A DNA stretch of 64,000 nucleotides from Rhodanobacteraceae bacterium (lineage in GTDB: Bacteria; Pseudomonadota; Gammaproteobacteria; Xanthomonadales; Rhodanobacteraceae), in the NCBI GenBank assembly GCA_016790075.1, contig JAEUPP010000024.1, positions 62,001 through 126,000 of the forward strand, written 5' to 3'. Of this stretch, positions 27,041 through 35,345 are shown one piece after another. A model generated the notes under the pieces. That model was given only the letters and a program-made list of their open reading frames with translations, had not been told where the DNA came from and did no database searches. Each line of letters begins with the position of its first letter. Position 1 is the stretch's first letter. The translations under genes and the position numbers were made by a program.

Positions 27041-30000
27041 GTGCGGCAGCAAATTATTGTGAGTTTCAGGAAAGTTTGCCTTGCGACACTGGGTTGTCTG
27101 GTTTGGCAAAGCGCACAGGCAAATATCAGCGGCAACGTTTTCCGCGACTACGACGCCGACGGCGTTGCTGATGCGGGTGAACCTGGGCTGGGTGGCATCA
27201 CCGTTACGGCCTACGATGCCGCCGGCAACAGCGTCGCCACAGCTACCACCTTCGATCAGGTCTGCTCCGGTGCCGGTACGCCGACGGCGGCCTGCACCGC
27301 GGCAAACACGCCTGCGCTGGGTAGCTATGCCCTGGTGATCGCAAGTGGCGGGCCGTTCCGGGTTGAGTTCACCGGTGAAGCCGCGACCACGTTCGCAACC
27401 GCCGCCTTCGGCAGCGACAACCTGACCTCGGTGCAGTTCGTCGCAACGAGCACGGCCACGGTCAACGCAGGTTTCAATAATCCTGCACAGTACTGCGCCG
27501 GGCCCACTCCACCCGCCGTCGTAGCCGGCTTCTTCGCGTTCGGCAACCCGACGCCAGGCCTGCCTACGCTGTTTGGTTTCGACTATGACGCCCGCGGCAC
27601 CAACCACGACGCCGACCCGAACACGGCCGGCGTGCAGGCGCAGCGCGAGTACGGTCTGACCAGCCAGACCGGCGCGATCTACGGCATCGCCTATCAGCGC
27701 CGCACGCAAAGCCTGTTCTCTGCCTCCTATGTTCACCGCGGCTCACCCCAAGGGCCGGGCGAGAACACCGGCACTATCTATCGCTCGGCCGGTGTCACCC
27801 GCAACACCACCAATATCGCCGCGACCGAGTTCATCACGGTCAACGGCCTGGCCGGCATCGATACCGGTGCAAACCCCCATCCTACCGGCACCGACTGGAA
27901 CCTTGACGCCACGACCTACGGCGCGGTCGGCAAGCGCGGCCTCGGTGATCTCGAAATCTCCGAAGACGGCCTGACGCTGTACACAATCAACCTGTTCCAG
28001 CGCGAGGTACTGGTGCTACCGATCGGCACCGGCCCGACCGCACCGGGTGCGGCGCAGATCGTGCGCGTGCCGGTACCGGTACCCACGAGTTGCAACGGCG
28101 CCACCCCTAGCGCGGCCGCGCCCAGCACTGACGACATCCGCCCGTTCGCGACCAAGTTCTTCGATGGCACGCTGTATATCGGCATGGTCTGTACCGCGCA
28201 GAGCATGCGCGGCGCGGGCGCGACGCTCGCGGCAGCCAAGGCGGCGATGCGCGGCTACGTCTACGCGATGAACCCGGCGACCAATACTTTCTCGTCCACA
28301 CCGGTCTTTGAGTTCCCGCTGAACTACCCGCGCCGGTTCATCAACAACGGTGTAGGCACGGCTACGACCGACGGCGAATGGAATCCCTGGAACGACACCT
28401 ACCAGTCCGCCGACGCCATAGGCAGCGCGAACTTCTGGCTGTATCCGCAGCCCATGCTCACGGACATCGAGTTCGACAGCCAGGGCCGCATGGCGATCGG
28501 CCTGCGCGACCGTCTCGCCGATCAGGCCTACGATGTCGGCGATCTCGGCCCCGCTGGCGACCAGAACGATCAGACGCGCCAGGGTGGCGACCTGCTGCTC
28601 GCCTGCCGCAACGGCGCCGGCGGCAGCTGGGTGCTGGAGAATGCTGGTGCTTGCGGCACCAGCGCGACCAGCGATCCGAACAGCACCGGGGCGGGCTCGA
28701 ATGTGGGTTCGGGCCCCGGCGACCGCGAGTTCTACTGGGAGGAGTACTACGATTTCGACTTCTCCCCGGACTTCCATCGTGAAACCGCCATGGGTTCGCT
28801 GCTGTGGCGCCCGGGCAGCGGCAACTTCATGTCGACCGTGTATGACGTCGACGGCACGTTCAACGCTGGCGTGCGCGTGTATCGCAACGATAACGGCGCC
28901 AATGCGCGCCTGCCCGGCAATATCCGCCATGAGTTCCGCCTCTATGAAGACGGCACGTCGACCTTCGGCAAGGGCGGAGGCATCGGTGACATCGAAATCC
29001 TCTGCGAGAGTCCGCCGGTCGAACTCGGCAACCGCGTCTGGCGCGACAGCAACCGCAACGGCCGGCAGGACCCGGGGGAACCCGTGTTCGCCAATGTCGT
29101 CATCAACCTTTACAACGCGGCCGGCGCGCAGCTCGGCAGTGCGACGACGAACGCAAGCGGCGACTTCCTGTTCCTGTTCACGGTCGGCGCAACGGATGCA
29201 AACCCGAACGACAACAATGTAATCCTGCCGGACCCCTTCGGCACTGCGGTCACCCTGCTCGTCGCACCGGCCAACTTCACCGCTGGCAATCCCCTCGCCG
29301 GTTTCACAGCCACGCTGGCCAACACCGGCGGCGCGCTGCGTGACTCCAACGGCGTGGCCGTAACCGTCGGCGGCGGTGGCCCCAGCGGCACCGGCTTCGC
29401 CACGACCGTCGGCGAGCCGGGTCGCAACGACCATAGCATCGACTTCGGCTTCGGCATCGCCGACTTCGGCGACCTGCCCGACACCGGCGCAGGCAGCGGC
29501 ATTGGCAACTATTCCACATTGTCCACCGATAACGGCGCAACCCACGGCATAGTCCCCGGCCTGTTCCTGGGGGCGACTGTCGACGGCGAAAGCAATGGCC
29601 AGCCCGGCGCCGCCGCAAACGGCGATGACAGCAACGGCGTTCCGGACGACGAAGACGGCGTGACCGTGGCTGACCTGAGCCTGCGTGTAGCCGCCGCCGC
29701 CAACATCCGCGTGAATGCGACCAACACCACGGGCGCGGCGGCGCAACTCTGCGGCTTTGTCGACTTCAATGGCGACGGCGATTTCGCCGACGCGGGCGAA
29801 GCCGCCAGCGCGGTCGCCGTGCCGAACGGCTCGAACAACGTCCAGTTCACGCTCGCCTTCGGCAGTGTGCCCGCCGGATCGGCCGCCGCCACCTATGCAC
29901 GCTTCCGCCTCAGCGACGTCATCGCCGCCTGCGCGCCAAACGGCCCGGTCGGTTCGGGCGAAGTCGAGGACTATCCGGTCGGCATCACAGCGCTGGATTT

Positions 30001-33000
30001 CGGCGACCTGCCGGATACCGGCGCCGGCACCTCGACCGGCAACTACAACACGCAGGAAGCCGACAGCGGCGCGAATCACCGCATCGTTGCCGGCCTGTTC
30101 ATGGGCGGCTCGGTCGATGCCGAAGCCAACGGCCAGCAAGGCATCAATGCGGACGGCGATGATGTTGCCGGCGCGCCCGATGACGAGGACGGCGTCACCG
30201 TGGCCGACCTGCAGTTCGTCACCGGTTCGACCGCGACGGTGCGTGTCAACGCAACGAACCTGACCGCTGCCGCTGCGACGCTCTGCGGCTTAGTCGACTT
30301 CAACGGCGACGGTGATTTCGGCGACACGAACGAAACGGCGTCGGTAACGGTGAACACCGCGACCAACAATGTCCAGTTCACGCTCAACTTCGGCACGGTA
30401 CCCGCGGGTGTGGCAAGCACTTACGCGCGCTTCCGCCTGAGCAGTCCGGCCGCTGCCTGCACACCCAGCGGTTCCGGCGGCGACGGCGAGGTCGAGGACT
30501 ACCGGGCCGGTGTAATTCCTCAGGACCTGGGCGACCTACCCGACCCAACGGCTGGCATCGGCTCGGGCGACTATTCCACACTGCTCGCGAACAACGGTCC
30601 ACGGCATCCACGTACCGCGACCGCACCCGGTCTCGGCCCGACCGTCGATACCGAAGCCGACGGCCAGCCCAATGTCGCCGCAAGCGGCGACGGCGCCGAC
30701 GAAGACGGCGTGACCCTGCCGGCGCTGTTCGTCGGTGCGAACGCAACAGTGACTGCAGTAGCGTCCAACCCGAGTGGCGTTGCCGCGCAGCTCTGCGGTT
30801 TCCTCGATTTCAACGGTGATGGCGATTTCAGCGACGCGGGCGAAACCCTGCCGGCGACCGCCGTTGCGCCCGGCACCGTGAACGGCAGCTTCCCGCTGAA
30901 CTTTGGCACCGTGCCGGCCGGTTCCGCTGCAACGACCTACGCGCGTTTCCGCATCAGCAGCAGCACGGCTGTCTGCACGCCAGTCGGTCCTGCACCCGAC
31001 GGCGAAGTGGAAGACTACGTCGTTACGATCGGCACGCTGGATTTCGGCGACCTGCCGGCCCCGCTCTATCCGACCCTGCTCGCCGGCAACGGCGCACGCC
31101 ATCCCATCATCAGCGGGCTGCGCATGGGTGCCAGCGTCGATGCGGAAGCCGACGGTCAGCCGAATGCAGGCGCCAGCGGTGACGACACCGGCGGCACGCC
31201 CGACGACGAAGACGGCGTCACTGTCAGCGACCTGAGCCTCGTCTCCGGCAGCAGCGCGAATGTGCGCATCACGGCGACCAATACCAGCGGCAGCGCCGCA
31301 CAGCTCTGCGGCTTCATCGATTTCAACGGCGACGGCGACTTCACCGACAGCAACGAAACGGCCCCAGCCACCGCAGTGCCGAACGGCAGCACAAACCAGC
31401 AGTTCACGCTGAATTTCGGCACCGTACCGGGCAGCGTCGCCACCAGCACCTATGCGCGCTTCCGCCTCTCGACCGACACCGGCGCCTGCAACGCCGCCGG
31501 TGCTGCGACGAACGGCGAAGTCGAGGACTACGCGGTCAGCATAGGCCTGGTCGATCTCGGTGACCTGCCCGATACCGGCGCCGGCAGCGGCAATGGCAAC
31601 TATTCCACCCTGCTGGCCGACAACGGTCCACGCCATCCCGTCGTTGCCGGCCTGCGCCTTGGCACCAACGAAGATGGCGAAGCCGACGGCCAGCCATCAC
31701 TCAACGCGAACGGCGACGATACCAACGGCACACCCGACGACGAGGACGGCGTGACCGTGGCCGATCTGACGCTGACCGGCGGCACTCCCGCCACGGTGCG
31801 CGTCAATGCGACCAATACCACGGGCAACGCGGCGCAGCTCTGCGGTTTCATCGACTTCAACGGCGACGGCGATTTCGCCGACCCCAGCGAGGCCGCCCCC
31901 GCCGTCGCCGTGGCCAGCGGATCGAACAACCTGCAGTTCACGCTGAACTTCGGCACCGTTCCGACCAACGCAGTCAGCAGCACCTACGCCCGCTTCCGCC
32001 TCAGCACCGGCGCCGCGGCCTGCAGCGCCGTCGGCATCGCAGCGGACGGGGAGGTCGAGGACTATCCGGTCGGGATTGCGCAGGTCGACTTCGGCGACCT
32101 GCCCGACACCGGGCCGGCCGTAGGGCCGGGCAACTATTCCACGCGGCTGGCCGACAACGGCCCGCGTCATCCCATCGTGACCGGCCTGCGCCTGGGTGCT
32201 GTCGAGGACGGCGAGGCCGACGGCCAGCCCGGCAGTGCTGCCGACGGGGACGACACCAACGGCACACCCGACGATGAGGACGGCGTCACCGTGGCCGACC
32301 TGGTGCTCAGTCGCGGCGCAACGGCCACGGTGCGTGTCAATGCGACCAACACCACCGGCAATGCCGCGCAGCTCTGCGGCTTCATCGACTTCAACGCCGA
32401 TGGCGACTTCGTCGATAGCGGCGAAACCGCGCCAGCTGTGGCGGTCGCAAACGGCAGCAACGGTGCGCAGTTCAGCGTCGGTTTCGGCACAGTGCCGCTG
32501 ACCGCAGCGGCCAGCAGCTATGCGCGCTTCCGTTTGTCCACCGACATCGGCGGCTGCCAGCCTGACGGTGCCGCAAGCAACGGCGAAGTCGAGGACTACA
32601 CCGTCAGCATCGGCCTGCTTGACCTCGGCGACTTGCCCGATACAGCGGCCGGTAGCGGCAATGGCAACTATTCCACCCTGCTTGCCGACAACGGCCCGCG
32701 TCACCCTATCGTCAGCTCCTTGTTCCTCGGTGCCACCGAAGACGGCGAGGCCGACGGGCAGCCGAACGCCGCCGCCAGCGGCGACGGTGCCGACGAAGAT
32801 GGTGTCACGCTGGCCGATCTGAATCTGACGGCCGGCAGCGCTGCGACCATCCGTGTCGTTGCGACCAACACCAGTGGCAGCGCGGCACAGCTTTGCGGCT
32901 TTGTCGACTTCAACGGCGACGGCGATTTCGCCGATGTGGGCGAGGCCACGTCTGCAGCCGTCGTCAACGGCAGCAATGGCGTGACCTTCCCACTGGCGTT

Positions 33001-35296
33001 CACCGTTCCGGCCAATGCCGTGACGGCGAGCTACGCGCGCTTCCGCCTGTCTACCGACACCGGCGTATGCAGCCCGGTCGGTGCCGCGCCAAACGGCGAG
33101 GTCGAGGACTATCCGGTCGGCATCGCAGCGGTCGACTACGGCGACCTGCCGGATACCGGCGCCGGCAGCAGCAGTGGCAATTACGCCACCCTGCTCAGCG
33201 ACAACGGCGCACGTCATCCCATCGTGCCGGGCCTGCGCCTGGGCACGAACGAGGACGCCGAGGCTGACGGCCAGCCGAATGCAGTCGCCGGCGGCGACGA
33301 CGCGAACGGCATACCCGACGACGAGGACGGTGTGACCGTCGCCGATCTCGCACTGCAACGCGGTGCCGCACCAGCCATACGTGTGACGGCGACCAACACC
33401 ACCGGCAGCACGGCGCTGCTCTGCGGATTCCTCGACTACAACGCCGACGGTGATTTCGCCGACGCAGGCGAAGCGGCCCAGAGCAGCGTGCCCAACGGCA
33501 GCAACGCTGTCGTGTTCACACTGAACTTCGGCGCCGTCCCCAGCACTGCGGCAGCGGCGAGCTACGCCCGCTTCCGACTGTCCACCGACTCCACCTGCAC
33601 GGCGGCCGGCGCGGCAGCGAACGGCGAAGTCGAGGACTATCCAATCACCGTTGGCGGCACCTTCGATCTCGCGCTGCGCAAGACGCTGACTGCTGGACAG
33701 CCGGGACCGTTTACGGCGGGCTCGGACGTGAGCTTCGACATCGAGGTGTTCAACCAGGGCACCGTCCAGGCCACCACCATCGTCGTCAACGACTACATCC
33801 CAGCCGGCTTCGCGCTGAGCCCGACCGAGACGAACTGGACCAGCGTCAGCACCACGCTCGCAACGCGCACGATCACCGGTCCGCTCGCACCGGGCGCATC
33901 GACAGTCGTCACGATCCGTCTGCGCATCCAGGCCGGCGCCGTATCGCCGCTAGTCAACCGCGCCGAGATTGGTTCAGCCGACGACGACGGAAACGCCTCG
34001 ACGCCGCCGCCGCTGGACATCGACTCGACACCAGACGGCAATCCGGGCAACGACGCCGGCGGTGCCCCAGGCTCCGCGGCCGATGACGCGATCAACGGCA
34101 ACGGCACCGGAACACCAGGCGGCACCGACCCGCTTACCGACGAAGACGATGCCGATCCGGCGCAGATCACGTTCGGCACCGGTTTCGACCTTGCCCTGCG
34201 CAAGCGGCTGACGGCCGGCCAGCCCGGTCCTTTCCTGCCGGGCCAGGACGTCACGTTCGACATCACCGTGTTCAACCAGGGTACCGTCCAGGCCACGACC
34301 ATCGTGGTGAATGACTACATCCCGGCCGGGTTCGAGCTGAGCCCCACCGAACTGAACTGGAACCCGGTCAGTCCGGTGCTGGCGACGCGCACGATCGACG
34401 GCCCGCTTGTGCCAGGTGCGAACACTACGGTCACGATCACCTTGCGCATCCTGCCCGGCGCGGTGTCGCCGCTGGTCAACCGGGCCGAGATCGGCCGGGC
34501 TGACGACGACGCAGACTCCTCGACACCGCCACCGCTGGACATCGACTCCTCGCCCGATGGCAATCTGAGCAACGACGCCGGCGGCGCCCCGGGCTCGGGT
34601 TCCGACGACGCCATCAATGGCAACGGCACCGGTGTACCAGGCGGCACCGACCCGCTTACCGACGAGGACGACGCCGACCCGGCGCAGATCACACTGGGCA
34701 CACCGGGCGGCACCTCGCCGCTGGGTCTGGCCAAGCAATCGCAGGTGCTGGCCATCACGGGTGGCGGCGGCTACGGCGATGGGGCTACGCCGGGCACGGC
34801 GCAGATCGCCTATGTGATCCTCGTGCGCAACTACGGCACGCAGCCGGTCGACAATCTGCAGATCGTCGAGAATCTGGTAACGACCTTCGGCGCCGGCACG
34901 AACTGGAACGTAGTCAGCCTGACTTCGCCCACGCTGTCGTTGAATCCGGCCTACGACGGCCGTGCCAGCACCAACCTGCTGGCCGGCGGCGACACGCTGG
35001 CAGTCGGCGCAACAACCACCCTGCGGCTGGTGGTCAGCGTGCAGTTCGCGCCGGGGGCGGTCTTTACCAACCAGGTGCTCGGCACCGGCCTGGTCGGCAA
35101 CGTCGCGGTATCGGATCTGTCTCATGACGGCACCGATCCCGCTCCGGGCGGCGGCAATCCGAGTGACAACAGCACGCCGACGGGCGTGCGCCTTGGCCTG
35201 CAGCCCGTTCCAGTGCTGTCGCTGTGGTCATTCGGCCTGCTGCTGCTGGGCCTGGCCGCACTCGCCTGGCGCCAGCGGCGTGTACGGCAAGTCTGA
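27041..35296 (+). CDS. Giant exported protein with eight GEVED repeats and IPTL-CTERM-like tail (2751 aa)
   Basis: Paralogue of the preceding giant gene. I use GTG 27041, not 27011, because it matches the first gene's start context exactly. Signal peptide about 1-27 (QSAQA, then NISG). The N-terminal SdrD_B-like and 500-residue domains align with the first protein up to about 800. Eight GEVED repeats of about 170-180 residues follow (807-2205), each opening with D-x-GDLP and closing with GEVEDY or a variant. Two DUF11-like domains start at about 2207 and 2382 (FDLALRK), and a third at about 2562. The tail PVLSLWSFG, a hydrophobic helix and RQRRV is IPTL-CTERM-like. Probably a long surface stalk or adhesin; the function is inferred from architecture only. 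Confidence 0.8.
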   Translation: MRQQIIVSFRKVCLATLGCLVWQSAQANISGNVFRDYDADGVADAGEPGLGGITVTAYDAAGNSVATATTFDQVCSGAGTPTAACTAANTPALGSYALVIASGGPFRVEFTGEAATTFATAAFGSDNLTSVQFVATSTATVNAGFNNPAQYCAGPTPPAVVAGFFAFGNPTPGLPTLFGFDYDARGTNHDADPNTAGVQAQREYGLTSQTGAIYGIAYQRRTQSLFSASYVHRGSPQGPGENTGTIYRSAGVTRNTTNIAATEFITVNGLAGIDTGANPHPTGTDWNLDATTYGAVGKRGLGDLEISEDGLTLYTINLFQREVLVLPIGTGPTAPGAAQIVRVPVPVPTSCNGATPSAAAPSTDDIRPFATKFFDGTLYIGMVCTAQSMRGAGATLAAAKAAMRGYVYAMNPATNTFSSTPVFEFPLNYPRRFINNGVGTATTDGEWNPWNDTYQSADAIGSANFWLYPQPMLTDIEFDSQGRMAIGLRDRLADQAYDVGDLGPAGDQNDQTRQGGDLLLACRNGAGGSWVLENAGACGTSATSDPNSTGAGSNVGSGPGDREFYWEEYYDFDFSPDFHRETAMGSLLWRPGSGNFMSTVYDVDGTFNAGVRVYRNDNGANARLPGNIRHEFRLYEDGTSTFGKGGGIGDIEILCESPPVELGNRVWRDSNRNGRQDPGEPVFANVVINLYNAAGAQLGSATTNASGDFLFLFTVGATDANPNDNNVILPDPFGTAVTLLVAPANFTAGNPLAGFTATLANTGGALRDSNGVAVTVGGGGPSGTGFATTVGEPGRNDHSIDFGFGIADFGDLPDTGAGSGIGNYSTLSTDNGATHGIVPGLFLGATVDGESNGQPGAAANGDDSNGVPDDEDGVTVADLSLRVAAAANIRVNATNTTGAAAQLCGFVDFNGDGDFADAGEAASAVAVPNGSNNVQFTLAFGSVPAGSAAATYARFRLSDVIAACAPNGPVGSGEVEDYPVGITALDFGDLPDTGAGTSTGNYNTQEADSGANHRIVAGLFMGGSVDAEANGQQGINADGDDVAGAPDDEDGVTVADLQFVTGSTATVRVNATNLTAAAATLCGLVDFNGDGDFGDTNETASVTVNTATNNVQFTLNFGTVPAGVASTYARFRLSSPAAACTPSGSGGDGEVEDYRAGVIPQDLGDLPDPTAGIGSGDYSTLLANNGPRHPRTATAPGLGPTVDTEADGQPNVAASGDGADEDGVTLPALFVGANATVTAVASNPSGVAAQLCGFLDFNGDGDFSDAGETLPATAVAPGTVNGSFPLNFGTVPAGSAATTYARFRISSSTAVCTPVGPAPDGEVEDYVVTIGTLDFGDLPAPLYPTLLAGNGARHPIISGLRMGASVDAEADGQPNAGASGDDTGGTPDDEDGVTVSDLSLVSGSSANVRITATNTSGSAAQLCGFIDFNGDGDFTDSNETAPATAVPNGSTNQQFTLNFGTVPGSVATSTYARFRLSTDTGACNAAGAATNGEVEDYAVSIGLVDLGDLPDTGAGSGNGNYSTLLADNGPRHPVVAGLRLGTNEDGEADGQPSLNANGDDTNGTPDDEDGVTVADLTLTGGTPATVRVNATNTTGNAAQLCGFIDFNGDGDFADPSEAAPAVAVASGSNNLQFTLNFGTVPTNAVSSTYARFRLSTGAAACSAVGIAADGEVEDYPVGIAQVDFGDLPDTGPAVGPGNYSTRLADNGPRHPIVTGLRLGAVEDGEADGQPGSAADGDDTNGTPDDEDGVTVADLVLSRGATATVRVNATNTTGNAAQLCGFIDFNADGDFVDSGETAPAVAVANGSNGAQFSVGFGTVPLTAAASSYARFRLSTDIGGCQPDGAASNGEVEDYTVSIGLLDLGDLPDTAAGSGNGNYSTLLADNGPRHPIVSSLFLGATEDGEADGQPNAAASGDGADEDGVTLADLNLTAGSAATIRVVATNTSGSAAQLCGFVDFNGDGDFADVGEATSAAVVNGSNGVTFPLAFTVPANAVTASYARFRLSTDTGVCSPVGAAPNGEVEDYPVGIAAVDYGDLPDTGAGSSSGNYATLLSDNGARHPIVPGLRLGTNEDAEADGQPNAVAGGDDANGIPDDEDGVTVADLALQRGAAPAIRVTATNTTGSTALLCGFLDYNADGDFADAGEAAQSSVPNGSNAVVFTLNFGAVPSTAAAASYARFRLSTDSTCTAAGAAANGEVEDYPITVGGTFDLALRKTLTAGQPGPFTAGSDVSFDIEVFNQGTVQATTIVVNDYIPAGFALSPTETNWTSVSTTLATRTITGPLAPGASTVVTIRLRIQAGAVSPLVNRAEIGSADDDGNASTPPPLDIDSTPDGNPGNDAGGAPGSAADDAINGNGTGTPGGTDPLTDEDDADPAQITFGTGFDLALRKRLTAGQPGPFLPGQDVTFDITVFNQGTVQATTIVVNDYIPAGFELSPTELNWNPVSPVLATRTIDGPLVPGANTTVTITLRILPGAVSPLVNRAEIGRADDDADSSTPPPLDIDSSPDGNLSNDAGGAPGSGSDDAINGNGTGVPGGTDPLTDEDDADPAQITLGTPGGTSPLGLAKQSQVLAITGGGGYGDGATPGTAQIAYVILVRNYGTQPVDNLQIVENLVTTFGAGTNWNVVSLTSPTLSLNPAYDGRASTNLLAGGDTLAVGATTTLRLVVSVQFAPGAVFTNQVLGTGLVGNVAVSDLSHDGTDPAPGGGNPSDNSTPTGVRLGLQPVPVLSLWSFGLLLLGLAALAWRQRRVRQV
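29461..33655 (+). repeat. Eight tandem GEVED-coding repeats
   Basis: Unit starts, judged by the GDLP codons, are near 29461, 29996, 30523, 31039, 31552, 32086, 32623 and 33133, a period of about 510-540 bases. Units 5, 6 and 7 look closest to one another (shared ADNGPRHP). Unit 8 is closest to the single unit of the first giant gene (shared ALQRG, then CGFLDYNADGDF). Confidence 0.85.
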
Positions 35297-35311
35297 TATC
35301 AGGCGTTCCAA

Positions 35312-35340
35312 GGCGGGAACGGCGCCAGTCCGTTCCCGCC
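35312..35340 (+). terminator. Hairpin after second giant gene
   Basis: GGCGGGAACGG and CCGTTCCCGCC form a perfect 11-bp stem with a 7-base loop, 15 bases after the stop and just before the next gene. No T-tract follows. It may limit read-through into the TolB-like gene. Confidence 0.6.
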
Positions 35341-35345
35341 GGCGT

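Noticed and set aside
28016-30139. Very long antisense frames inside the giant repeat gene
   Set aside because: Shadow frames caused by high GC and strongly biased codon use; they follow the repeats and have no start signals.
29461-33655. Tandem repeats considered as a CRISPR-like array
   Set aside because: Units are over 500 bases, coding, and in frame; they are protein-domain repeats.
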